Below, one piece after another: positions 56,020 through 63,412 of a stretch of 64,000 nt of DNA (its first letter is position 1; each line of letters opens with the position of its first letter). The notes under the pieces were generated by a model. That model searched no databases. It saw only the letters and a list, made by a program, of their open reading frames with translations, and had not been told where the DNA came from. Position numbers and translations under genes: made by a program. Origin of the DNA: Roseomonas sp. GC11 (GTDB taxonomy: Bacteria; Pseudomonadota; Alphaproteobacteria; Acetobacterales; Acetobacteraceae); contig NZ_JANFNY010000016.1 of NCBI RefSeq assembly GCF_024437745.1, forward strand, positions 1-64,000, in the 5' to 3' direction.

Positions 56020-57009
56020 ATGTCCGCCGCCCTGCTCCCCGCCGCCCCCCGCGCGGTGGCCGGCACCCCGCCACGCCCCCACCTCTCCCCCCGCCCCGCC
56101 CTGCGCGCCGGCACGCGCGCCTCCCCCCTCGCCCTGCGGCAGACCCGGCTGGTGCTGGAGGCGCTGGGCGAGCCGGCCGAGGCCGTGCCCCTCGGCACCA
56201 GCGGCGATGCCGAACAGCAGCGCCGCCTCGCCGAACTCGGCGGCAAGGGCCTCTTCGCCAAGGAGATCCACGAGGCGCTGCTGGACGGGCGTGTGGACTT
56301 TGCCGTCCACAGCCTGAAGGACCTGGAGACGGAGCTTCCCCCTGGCCTCGTCCTCGCCGCGCTGCTGCCGCGCGAGGATGTGCGGGAGGCCCTGGTCCTC
56401 GCCCCCTCCTGCCCGCCCGAGGAACGCGCGGTGCCCCTGCCGCAACTGCCCCTGGGCGCGCGGATCGGCACCGCCTCCGCCCGGCGCATGGCGCAGCTGC
56501 GCCACCTGCGGCCGGATCTGCGCTTCGGCCTGCTGCGGGGCAATGTGCAGACACGCCTCGCCCGGCTGGAGGGGGGCGACTTCGCCGCCAGCCTGCTCGC
56601 CCTGGCCGGGCTAAAGCGCCTGGGGCTGGCGGGCCGCGCCGCCCGCGTGCTGGAGCCGGAGGAACTGCTTCCGGCCGCCGGCCAGGGCGTCATCGCCATC
56701 ACCGCCCGCGCCACCGACAGGCGGATGCGCGCCCGCCTCGCCGCGCTCGACCACGCGCCGACGCGCCTGGCCGCCACGGCGGAGCGCGCCCTGCTGGCGG
56801 CGCTGGATGGCTCCTGCCGCACGCCGGTGGGGGCGCATGCGGTGCTCTCGCCCGGCGGCCTGCTCACCCTCACCGGGCTGGTGGCGCGGGAGGATGGCAC
56901 CTTCCTGCTGCGCCGCCGGATCCGTGGCGCCTCCGCCGACGCCGCCCGCCTGGGCGCCGCGCTGGGCGGCTCCCTGCGGGCGGACAGCCCCGCGGATCTC
57001 TTCGCATGA
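56020..57009 (+). CDS. hemC: Hydroxymethylbilane synthase (porphobilinogen deaminase)
   Basis: The 329-residue enzyme shows the family blocks LRAGTRASPLALRQT, GGKGLFAKEIHEALLDG, VDFAVHSLKDLETELP (catalytic Asp94 region) and LLRGNVQTRLARL, and the dipyrromethane-cofactor cysteine at Cys266 in LDGSCRTPVGAHA. It condenses four porphobilinogen units into hydroxymethylbilane in the cytoplasm. The N-terminal 25 residues are a Pro/Ala-rich extension. It overlaps hemH by 4 bp. Confidence 0.95.
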   Translation: MSAALLPAAPRAVAGTPPRPHLSPRPALRAGTRASPLALRQTRLVLEALGEPAEAVPLGTSGDAEQQRRLAELGGKGLFAKEIHEALLDGRVDFAVHSLKDLETELPPGLVLAALLPREDVREALVLAPSCPPEERAVPLPQLPLGARIGTASARRMAQLRHLRPDLRFGLLRGNVQTRLARLEGGDFAASLLALAGLKRLGLAGRAARVLEPEELLPAAGQGVIAITARATDRRMRARLAALDHAPTRLAATAERALLAALDGSCRTPVGAHAVLSPGGLLTLTGLVAREDGTFLLRRRIRGASADAARLGAALGGSLRADSPADLFA

Positions 57010-58034
57010 GCTTTCTTTCCACCCGTCCCCCGCGCCCCGCCGCGCGCTCCACCGCCCGCACGGGGGTGCTTCTGGTCAATCTCGGCACGCCGGAGTCCAC
57101 GCGCTATGGCGATGTGCGGCGCTACCTCTCGGAATTCCTCTCCGACCGCCGGGTGATCGAGATCAACCCCTGGCTCTGGCAGCCCCTGTTGCAGGGTGTG
57201 ATCCTGACGACGCGCCCTTTCCGCAGCGGCGCCGCCTATCGCCGCATCTGGAACACGGCGCGCGATGAATCGCCGCTGCGCAGCTACACGCGCGCCCAGG
57301 CGGAGAAGCTGCGCGCGGCGCTGCCTTCCCATGGCCCCGTCGTGGACTGGGCCATGCGCTATGGCCGCCCGAGCATCGCCGAGCGGCTGGAGGCCCTCCA
57401 GGCGGCGGGGTGCGAGCGCATCCTGGTGGTGCCGCTCTACCCGCAATACAGCGCGACGACGACGGCCACGGTGAATGACGCGGTGTTCCGCGCGCTGATG
57501 CGCCTGCGCCGCCAGCCCACGCTGCGCATCGCCCCGCCCTTCGCCGACCATCCGCTCTATATTGAAGGTCTGGCGCAATCGGTGCGTGCCACCCTGGCCG
57601 GGCTGCCGCAGCAGCCCGAGCTGCTGGTGGCCTCCTTCCACGGCCTGCCGCGCCGTTATGTGAAGGCGGGCGACCCCTACCCGGCGGAATGCAACCGCAC
57701 CATGGTGGCGCTGCGCCGCGCCCTGGGCCTCAGCGCGCGGGAATTGCCGATGACTTTCCAGTCCCGCTTCGGCCGGGAGCGCTGGCTGGAGCCCTATACG
57801 GATGCGCGCATCACCGCGCTGCCGGCGCGCGGCATCCGCCATGTGGCGGTGGTCATGCCGGGCTTCCTCTCCGACTGCATCGAGACGCTCGACGAGATCG
57901 GCCATGAACTGCGCGAGGAATTCCTGGAGGCGGGTGGGGAGACGCTCACCCTCATTCCCTGCCTGAACGACAGCCCGGCGGCGATCCGGCTGTTGCAGGC
58001 CATCGTGGCGCAGGAAACGGCCGGGTGGAATTAG
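57006..58034 (+). CDS. hemH: Ferrochelatase
   Basis: The 342-residue protein has TGVLLVNLGTPEST near the N-terminus, VPLYPQYSATTTATVND, the active-site histidine in LLVASFHGLPRRYVKAGDPY, the FQSRFGRERWLEPYT block and the C-terminal GFLSDCIETLDEI with the conserved acidic residues. It inserts ferrous iron into protoporphyrin IX, the last step of heme synthesis. ATGA overlap with hemC shows a two-gene operon behind the catalase gene. Confidence 0.96.
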   Translation: MSFLSTRPPRPAARSTARTGVLLVNLGTPESTRYGDVRRYLSEFLSDRRVIEINPWLWQPLLQGVILTTRPFRSGAAYRRIWNTARDESPLRSYTRAQAEKLRAALPSHGPVVDWAMRYGRPSIAERLEALQAAGCERILVVPLYPQYSATTTATVNDAVFRALMRLRRQPTLRIAPPFADHPLYIEGLAQSVRATLAGLPQQPELLVASFHGLPRRYVKAGDPYPAECNRTMVALRRALGLSARELPMTFQSRFGRERWLEPYTDARITALPARGIRHVAVVMPGFLSDCIETLDEIGHELREEFLEAGGETLTLIPCLNDSPAAIRLLQAIVAQETAGWN

Positions 58035-58043
58035 CCCCCAAAA

Positions 58044-58069
58044 CTTCTTTTCCCCCAAAGGAAAAGAAG
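58044..58069 (+). terminator. Hairpin terminator behind hemH
   Basis: Perfect 10-bp arms CTTCTTTTCC and GGAAAAGAAG with a 6-nt loop begin 9 bp after the hemH stop codon. The A/T-rich arm composition resembles the hairpin repeat family of this genome. Confidence 0.6.
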
Positions 58070-58103
58070 CGTTCTGCCAGTTTGGCGCCCCGCCTCAGGC
58101 CTG

Positions 58104-58267
58104 AGAGACCGTTTGAGAATACCGGTCGGGTCGGTTCCGCGGGTCTTTTCCGCCCTTGCTTCGTTGGCGGGCTTGCCGATGCCACCCGCATCGGCGGCGC
58201 CCGCCGCCTGGCAAGGCCAAAAAATCCCTCGCGGATCCTCCGCCGCCAGCATTCTCAAACGGTCTCT
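58104..58267. mobile_element. 164-bp element with perfect 17-bp terminal inverted repeats (MITE-like)
   Basis: AGAGACCGTTTGAGAAT at 58104-58120 is repeated as its exact reverse complement at 58251-58267. The interior is GC-rich, without a start-to-stop gene of note. The arrangement is that of a miniature inverted-repeat element or an internally deleted insertion sequence. Clear target duplications are not visible. It sits in the 305-bp gap between hemH and the convergent stress-protein gene, next to hairpin repeats on both sides. Confidence 0.65.
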
Positions 58268-58285
58268 GAAGCAGGGCGCCAATGG

Positions 58286-58321
58286 AAAAAAGTTTTTTGG
58301 TTCTTTTTTACAAAAAAGAAC
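58286..58321 (+). repeat. A/T-rich hairpin repeat, copy 4
   Basis: AAAAAAGTTTTTTG leads into arms GTTCTTTTTT (58300-58309) and AAAAAAGAAC (58312-58321) with a 2-nt loop. It lies 19 bp before the stop codon of the convergent leftward gene and 19 bp after the right end of the inverted-repeat element. Confidence 0.83.
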
Positions 58322-58339
58322 GCTGTTTTTTCCGGGCGC

Positions 58340-58975
58340 TTACAGGATGCGCCGATCCGCCAGCGGTTCTTCGCGGTAGCCTTCCCAGCCACCCGCGCGA
58401 TACTCGGCCGCCCGCGCATCCACATCGACAGGGCCGTGGCGGTTCAGGATGGTTTCCACCTGGGTGGCGCGGCTCTCATCGGCGCGCACCACGACCATGC
58501 TACCGCCCCGGCGCACGCCTTCCGCATAGACGGGCGCATGCTCCTCGCTGACGCCGGCACCGGTCAGGCTGCCGAGCAGGCCGCCCGCCGCCGCGCCCGC
58601 ACCTGCCCCGGCCAGGGCCGCGACCAGCGCGCCGGCGGCAACGATAGGCCCGATGCCTGGAATGGCCAGGGCCCCCAGACCTGCCGCCAGCCCGGCGCCG
58701 CCGCCGACCATGGTGCCCAGCGTGGCGCCGATGCCGGCGCCGGATTTCGTACTCTGCTCGGCATGATGGTCGTCATTCCGGGCCAGGGCGGGGTCAAGGC
58801 CCGGCGGTGTGCCGGAGCTGGTCGTGGTGGCGTGCTGCCCGTCCGCATTGCTGGCCGCATTGCTGGCGAGGATGCCGACATCCTCGGGCGGGAACCCCGC
58901 CGTCTCCAGTTCCCGCACGGCGGCCAGGGCATGGTCGCGCGTGTCGAACAGCCGGGTGATCGTCCTGATCGTCAT
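58340..58975 (-). CDS. General-stress-type protein with glycine-zipper segment
   Basis: The 211-residue protein begins MTIRTITRLFDTRDHALAAVREL, the ferredoxin-like fold used by YflT/general-stress-17M-type domains, with GFPPEDVGILASN. Residues 80-145 are a long Gly/Ala segment (VGGGAGLAAGLGALAIPGIG and similar) able to insert into membranes as a glycine zipper. The C-terminal part VYAEGVRRGGSMVVVRADES is a second ferredoxin-like half. Such proteins are often induced by stress; the role is unknown. Confidence 0.72.
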   Translation of the reverse strand: MTIRTITRLFDTRDHALAAVRELETAGFPPEDVGILASNAASNADGQHATTTSSGTPPGLDPALARNDDHHAEQSTKSGAGIGATLGTMVGGGAGLAAGLGALAIPGIGPIVAAGALVAALAGAGAGAAAGGLLGSLTGAGVSEEHAPVYAEGVRRGGSMVVVRADESRATQVETILNRHGPVDVDARAAEYRAGGWEGYREEPLADRRIL

Positions 58976-59010
58976 GAAATCTGCCTTTCCATCGGATGAG
59001 GGAAGCGGGA

Positions 59011-59457
59011 TCAACGCGACACAGCCGGGCCGATGACGACCTTGCCCTGGAAATCCAGCCCCACTTCCGCAGGGGTGCCCTCTCGCATGGCGCGGGCGCG
59101 CCAGATGCCCTGTCCGTCCTTCTTCAGGTCCTGGACATCGGTATAGCCGGCGGCCTCGATACGGCTGCGCGCCTGGCCCTCTGTGAAGCTGTTGGCCCCG
59201 GCGTTGGGGCTGGTGGTGGTGGGCGGGTTGTCGGTGCCCGGGCGCGCGGCCGCGGTGTCGCCGCCACGCGGCGCCGGTGCTGTGTCGCCGCCACGCGGCG
59301 CCGGGGTCATGCCCATGGAAGGCGCGGGCGCGGTGCTGCCGCTGCTCTGGGAGTCTCCGGTGGGGGGGGTTCCAGGTGGCGGCGCTGTGCCCTGGGCCAG
59401 GGCAGCGGGTGCCGCCAGCAGGGCGGCGAGGGCCAAAGCCGTGATGGGAAGGCGCAT
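59011..59457 (-). CDS. Small secreted protein with PepSY-like C-terminus and internal 9-residue repeats
   Basis: The 148-residue product has a signal peptide (MRLPITALALAALLAAPAA, cleaved after ALAQ), then a Pro/Thr/Ser/Gly-rich linker in which PAPRGGDTA occurs twice, encoded by a 27-bp tandem repeat near 59255-59304. The C-terminal 60 residues (FTEGQARSRIEAAGYTDVQD, GIWRARAMREG, VGLDFQGKVV) resemble PepSY-like domains found in periplasmic proteins. It is 35 bp from the stress-protein gene and in the same direction, so probably co-transcribed ahead of it. Confidence 0.65.
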   Translation of the reverse strand: MRLPITALALAALLAAPAALAQGTAPPPGTPPTGDSQSSGSTAPAPSMGMTPAPRGGDTAPAPRGGDTAAARPGTDNPPTTTSPNAGANSFTEGQARSRIEAAGYTDVQDLKKDGQGIWRARAMREGTPAEVGLDFQGKVVIGPAVSR

Positions 59458-59715
59458 GCATCTCTCCCTGAACATCATCTGCCCTGTTGCCAGGGGTCTG
59501 GGAGAACAACGCGGCACCCGGCTTCCGTTTGCATTTTTTATTTCGATCGTCCGTTTTTCAGCGGAAACGGTACATTTTTTTCTATTGCTGTGCTTCTCTT
59601 TTTCTACAGCGCCGCTGCGGCTTGGGGGGAAACGGCCATGGCCGGGCCCGCACCTCCCCAGACGATCCTCACGCGATTATGCGAAAAATTAATTTCGTTT
59701 GTGCCTCATCGGGGC
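59458..59715. promoter_or_regulatory. A/T-rich divergent promoter region
   Basis: The 258-bp gap between two divergent genes is unusually A/T-rich between about 59530 and 59605. It includes CCGTTT/AAACGG arms (59551-59570) followed by a run of seven T, which looks like a terminator on the plus strand although no gene precedes it there. A short unrecognised RNA or simply the two divergent promoters could explain it. Confidence 0.35.
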
Positions 59716-60246
59716 ATGACAAGACGATTCCTTGCCCGATTCATTCCCCTCGCGCTGCTGGTCCTCCCGGCCCTGCCCGCCCAGGCGGGGGATTGCCGTG
59801 CCGCGATCCGCCAGGCCGAGCGGGCCGAGGCGCTGCCGCGCGGCCTGCTCGCCGCCATGGCCCGCGTCGAGAGCGGGGAGCAGGGCCGCCAGGATGGCTG
59901 GGCCTGGACGGTGCAGGCCGAAGGCCGCAGCCGCCATTTCGACAGCCGCGCCGAGGCGCTGCACCATGCCCGCGCCCTCCAGGCGCGTGGCGTGCGCCGC
60001 ATCGATGTGGGGTGCCTCCAGGTCAACCTGCTCTACCACGGCCAGGCCTTCACCTCGCTGGAGGAAGCCTTCTCGCCCCAGGCCAATGCCCGCTACGCCG
60101 CGCGCTTCCTGCGCAGCCTGCGCGAGCAGCGGGGGGGCTGGATGCAGGCCGTGGGCGCCTACCACTCCGGCCAGCCGGAGCGCAGCCGCGCCTACCAGGA
60201 CAAGGTCCGGCAGGCGATGCGCCAGCCACGCGGGGGTCCGTCATGA
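59716..60246 (+). CDS. Lytic transglycosylase, SLT domain
   Basis: The ATG at 59716 gives 176 residues with a signal peptide (FLARFIPLALLVLPALPAQA). The catalytic glutamate is Glu52 in MARVESGEQ, followed by IDVGCLQVNLLYHG and GAYHSGQPERSRAYQ, blocks found in alphaproteobacterial VirB1-like or flagellum-associated transglycosylases. It cuts glycan strands of peptidoglycan in the periplasm, probably to make room for an envelope-spanning machine. It overlaps the following small membrane-protein gene by 4 bp. Confidence 0.85.
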   Translation: MTRRFLARFIPLALLVLPALPAQAGDCRAAIRQAERAEALPRGLLAAMARVESGEQGRQDGWAWTVQAEGRSRHFDSRAEALHHARALQARGVRRIDVGCLQVNLLYHGQAFTSLEEAFSPQANARYAARFLRSLREQRGGWMQAVGAYHSGQPERSRAYQDKVRQAMRQPRGGPS

Positions 60247-60629
60247 CACGGCGCGGCAGGCTGGGCATGGCGGCGCTGCTCGGGCTGCTGCTCGCCGCGG
60301 CGGCGGAAATCGGCGGGCTCATGGCCCGCGAGGATGCCCTGCGCCGGACCGCCCTCACCCTTTCCCCCCTGCTGGACACAGCGCAGGCCGGCACCAACAG
60401 GGCCGGGCTGCACCGCCTCGCCCGGCAACTGGCGCCAGAGCTTGAGGCCGAGCGGCTCAGCCTACTGGGGGAAGGCGAGGACAGGCAGCTTCTCTACCGC
60501 CAGCCCCTGCTCACCCCGCTGCCCTGGCTGCTCTGGGGCCCCGAGGTGGCGCTGCGCGCGCCCCTGCGGCTCAGCCCTGATAAGCGGCCGCCCCGAGCAG
60601 GCCGGTATGCGGGCGCAGCATCTGGGTGA
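60243..60629 (+). CDS. Small hypothetical membrane-anchored protein
   Basis: The 128-residue frame starts inside the stop codon of the transglycosylase gene (ATGA) and has an N-terminal hydrophobic helix (MAALLGLLLAAAAEIGGLMA), followed by an Arg/Leu-rich region. No family recognised. The last 59 bp overlap the convergent glucokinase gene, so the C-terminal residues may not be constrained. Translational coupling is the main support for it being real. Confidence 0.5.
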   Translation: MTRRGRLGMAALLGLLLAAAAEIGGLMAREDALRRTALTLSPLLDTAQAGTNRAGLHRLARQLAPELEAERLSLLGEGEDRQLLYRQPLLTPLPWLLWGPEVALRAPLRLSPDKRPPRAGRYAGAASG

Positions 60630-61509
60630 TGGGGATCCCGTCCAGATAGCCGGCGAAGCGGCCCTTGCCGGTGAAGCCGCGCGCCAGGGCGGCGCGATCC
60701 AGCAGCGGGCCAAGCCCCCGCATCAGCCCCCCGGCCACATAGACGCCGCCCTGCGCCAGCAGGCTCAGCGCCAGATTGCCGGCGACCCCGCCCAGGATCT
60801 CACAGAACAGCGAGACGGCGCGGGCGCTCACCGGGCATTCCCCGCTCGCGGCGCGGCGCGTCACATCCGGCGGCCCGGCCAGGGGCAGGTCCTGCCCGGC
60901 GCGCTCGGCCAGAGCCTGGGCCAGATGCAGCAGGCCGGGGCCGGAGATCAACCGCTCCGCCGAGACATGGCCGCCATGGCGCCGCCGCAGCCGGCGCAGC
61001 ACGTCATCCTGTTCCTCATCCTGCGGCGCGAAGGAGGCATGGCCACCCTCGCTCGGCAGGATGCGCAGCCGCCCGCCCTCCGGCAGCAGCCAGGCCACCC
61101 CCAGGCCGGTGCCGGGGCCCAGCACGAGGCGCGGCGCCTCCGCGCGGCTCTGGCCGGGCTTCAGCACGGCCAGATCCGCCTCCTCCAGCAACGGCAGCGC
61201 GGCGGCCTGGGCCGCGAAGTCATTGATGACGGCGAGGTGCCTCACCCCCAGCGCGGCCTCCGCCGCGCGGATGGAAAAGCGCCAGGGGCTGTTGGTGAAG
61301 GCCACCGCGTCGCCCAGCACGGGGGTGGCGACGGCCAGCACCGCCTCCTCCACCGCGCGGCCGGCCAGATAGGCGCGCGCCGCCTCGACCGGGCCGGGAT
61401 AATCGGCCACGGCCAGCTTGCGCTCCTCGCGCGGCAGGCCGCCGGGTGTGCAGAGGGCGAAGCGCGCATTGGTGCCGCCGATATCGCCAACCAGCCGCGT
61501 CACGGTCAT
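60571..61509 (-). CDS. glk: Glucokinase
   Basis: The 312-residue enzyme starts at 61509 with GGGGGAGGG upstream. It has the phosphate-binding loop VGDIGGTNARFAL (7-19), INDFAAQAAALP with the catalytic aspartate, LGPGTGLGVAWLL and ILPSEGGHASFAPQDE with the sugar-binding Glu-His, and GGVYVAGGL near the C-terminus. This order is specific to bacterial Glk of the ROK-distant group. It phosphorylates glucose with ATP, feeding the Entner-Doudoroff or pentose phosphate route. Confidence 0.93.
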   Translation of the reverse strand: MTVTRLVGDIGGTNARFALCTPGGLPREERKLAVADYPGPVEAARAYLAGRAVEEAVLAVATPVLGDAVAFTNSPWRFSIRAAEAALGVRHLAVINDFAAQAAALPLLEEADLAVLKPGQSRAEAPRLVLGPGTGLGVAWLLPEGGRLRILPSEGGHASFAPQDEEQDDVLRRLRRRHGGHVSAERLISGPGLLHLAQALAERAGQDLPLAGPPDVTRRAASGECPVSARAVSLFCEILGGVAGNLALSLLAQGGVYVAGGLMRGLGPLLDRAALARGFTGKGRFAGYLDGIPITQMLRPHTGLLGAAAYQG

Positions 61510-61531
61510 GCCCGGGCCCTCCCCCGCCGTC

Positions 61532-62416
61532 TCAGTAGTCCAGGCCCCAGGCATCGGGCAGCAGGCGGTAGCCCCGGCCCTCGCGCAGCAGGTGGGCATG
61601 GCCGGGGAAGTGCACATGCATCCCGGCGATCGCCAGCCGGTCCGTCGCCACCATGTCGAAGGTGCGGCGGCGGGTGGCGATGGCCAGTTCCGGCTCCACG
61701 TCGAACTGCATGGTCGCCTCCGGGTGGGGAACCTGCACCTCCGGCACGTGGATGATGTCGCCCCAGATCAGCAGGGTCTCGGGGCCGGAGGAAATCCGGT
61801 AGCCGCAATGCCCCGGCGTATGGCCCGGCAGGTGCACGGCGGTGACGCCGGGGAAGACCTCCGCCCCATCGGCGAAGAGGCGCAGCCGGTCACGGTAGGG
61901 GGCGAGCTGGGCCTGGGCCATAGTGAAATAGGGCACGCCCTGTTTCGTCGCCGCCACGCGGTCCGGCGCCGCCGGGTCTTCCCAATAGGCCAGTTCGGCG
62001 CGGTGCAGGCCGAGTTCCGCCTTGGGGAAGAGCGCCTCCCCATGCCCATCCGCCAGGCCGTTCGAGTGGTCCGGGTGCAGATGGGTGATCAGGACGGTGT
62101 CCACGGCCTCGGGCGGCACGCCGGCGGCGGCGAGGTTGGCGAAGAGCCGCCCCGTCGTGGGCTGCATATGCGGGCCGCAGCCGGTGTCGATCAGCGCCAC
62201 GCGCCCGGCCGACCAGATCAGGAAGGTGTTCACCGAGCTCCGGCGCGGCGAGGGCCGGAAGGCGCCGACCAGCAGCGCCGCCACATCCTCCTGCGCGATA
62301 TTCTGCACCGTGGCATTGGAGCCGTTGAGATAGCCGTCACTGACCGCAGTGACGACGATATCCCCGACCCGGCGGTGATGCAGCCCGGCAAGCTGGGACG
62401 CAGGAGGTGTCAGCAC
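61532..62416 (-). CDS. Metallo-beta-lactamase-fold hydrolase (AHL-lactonase-like subgroup)
   Basis: A GTG start at 62416, with AGGAAAGG upstream, gives 294 residues. The zinc site is THLHPDHSNG (His112, His114, Asp116, His117), with further ligands in HLPGHTPGHCGY and WGDIIHVPEV, and a terminal HFPGHAHL. Enzymes of this layout hydrolyse lactones or thioesters; quorum-signal lactonases and arylsulfatase-like MBLs are neighbours. Substrate not established. An operator-like palindrome lies upstream. It is 22 bp ahead of glucokinase in the same direction. Confidence 0.83.
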   Translation of the reverse strand: MLTPPASQLAGLHHRRVGDIVVTAVSDGYLNGSNATVQNIAQEDVAALLVGAFRPSPRRSSVNTFLIWSAGRVALIDTGCGPHMQPTTGRLFANLAAAGVPPEAVDTVLITHLHPDHSNGLADGHGEALFPKAELGLHRAELAYWEDPAAPDRVAATKQGVPYFTMAQAQLAPYRDRLRLFADGAEVFPGVTAVHLPGHTPGHCGYRISSGPETLLIWGDIIHVPEVQVPHPEATMQFDVEPELAIATRRRTFDMVATDRLAIAGMHVHFPGHAHLLREGRGYRLLPDAWGLDY

Positions 62417-62537
62417 GCTCGTCTTTCCTTTCCTCACCGCCGTGCCCCCGCGTCCTGGCGAGGGCCACGCCTTGCACCGGAGATAAAGCACCTCCCCCGG
62501 CGGCGAAAGCCCGTGCCCTTTCGTTCCTTATCCGGAA

Positions 62538-62551
62538 TTAGACATGTCTAA
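62538..62551. promoter_or_regulatory. Perfect 14-bp palindrome, candidate operator
   Basis: TTAGACATGTCTAA is fully self-complementary and lies 122 bp upstream of the preferred metallo-hydrolase start, 47 bp upstream of the alternative one. Its size and A/T-flanked centre are typical of TetR-, MarR- or LacI-type operators. The hydrolase gene is the nearer candidate target; the parA-like gene is 201 bp away. Confidence 0.55.
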
Positions 62552-62631
62552 CGGCGCGGAGGAGTCTCGCGGCTTTCCTGAGCCCTTCTCCAGGCTGCCT
62601 GCCTTCTCCCGGCCTGGCGAGCCGCCAAACT

Positions 62632-62668
62632 AAAAAAGTTTTTTGGTTCTTTTTTTCAAAAAAGAACC
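62632..62668 (+). repeat. A/T-rich hairpin repeat, copy 5
   Basis: AAAAAAGTTTTTT is followed by arms GGTTCTTTTTT (62645-62655) and AAAAAAGAACC (62658-62668) with loop TC. Unlike the other copies it is not behind a gene: it lies between two divergent starts, 85 bp upstream of the parA-like gene. Confidence 0.85.
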
Positions 62669-62752
62669 TTCCCCCTGAAATCCCCGCTGGCTCGACAGGC
62701 TGGACGCCTCTGCCTAATTTGCCGGGCTACGCCCTGGCTGAAGGCGCTTTTC

Positions 62753-63412
62753 ATGGCCCGCTCCGCTTCCTGCCGCATTGTGCTGGTTTCCTCGCCCAAG
62801 GGCGGCTCAGGCAAGTCGGTGCTCAGCCGCCATCTGCTGGTGAGCGCGGCGCAGGAGGGCATTGGCGCGATCGGGCTGGATTTCGACCGGCAGCAGACCC
62901 TGGCCAAATGGGCCGCGCGGCGCGACCGCACGCGGGAGACCTTCCCGGATTTCGCCCCCGTTGCCGTGCAGCCGGCCAGCCTGCAGGACTGGCGCGCGGC
63001 GCTCAAGGTGGCGCGGGCTTACAGGCTGGCCATTCTCGACACGCCCCCGAGCATTGAGGACCACCTGCCCGCCATCGACGCGCTGGGCGAGGCGGCGGAC
63101 CTCATCCTGGTGCCCGCCGTCTGCACCCAGGATGATATCGACAGCGTCGCCCCCTGGCTGCGCGCCCTGGGCGAGCGCGGCCTGCGCGCCGCCGTGGTGC
63201 TGAACCGCGCCAACCGCCGCACCACCTCCTATGCCCGGATGCGCGGCACGCTGGTGAAGACCGGCGCCGTCTGCCCCACCGAATTGCCGCAGTTGGAGGA
63301 TGTGCACGTCCCCGCCAGCAAGGGGCTGACGCTGCTGGATTACTCGCGCTCCCGCGGCATCGCGCCCTTCGAGGAGGTGTGGGCCTATGTGAAGCGGGAG
63401 GCCGGGCTGTGA
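62753..63412 (+). CDS. ParA/MinD-family ATPase
   Basis: The 219-residue protein has the deviant Walker A box SPKGGSGKS (14-22) with both lysines, the switch I-like region GLDFDRQQTLAKWAARR and the Walker B strand LAILDTPPSIEDH. It ends after LEDVHVPASKGLTLLDYSRS, typical of small orphan ParA proteins. Such ATPases bind DNA nonspecifically in the ATP form and position plasmids, chromids or protein cargos. The coupled downstream gene replaces the usual parB. No origin was seen in the window. Confidence 0.85.
   Translation: MARSASCRIVLVSSPKGGSGKSVLSRHLLVSAAQEGIGAIGLDFDRQQTLAKWAARRDRTRETFPDFAPVAVQPASLQDWRAALKVARAYRLAILDTPPSIEDHLPAIDALGEAADLILVPAVCTQDDIDSVAPWLRALGERGLRAAVVLNRANRRTTSYARMRGTLVKTGAVCPTELPQLEDVHVPASKGLTLLDYSRSRGIAPFEEVWAYVKREAGL

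Larger units (their letters stand above)
62417..62752. other. Divergent intergenic region with palindrome and A/T-rich repeat
   Basis: This 336-bp gap separates the metallo-hydrolase and parA-like starts. It contains an in-frame upstream extension of the hydrolase to a GTG at 62491 (not preferred), the palindrome at 62538-62551, a GC-rich stretch and the A/T-rich hairpin at 62632-62668. No other gene is visible. Confidence 0.5.

Noticed and set aside
54300-58058. 1252-codon open frame on the minus strand
   Set aside because: It is antisense to the catalase, hemC and hemH genes, which have complete motifs. Long antisense frames are expected at this GC content because stop codons are rare.
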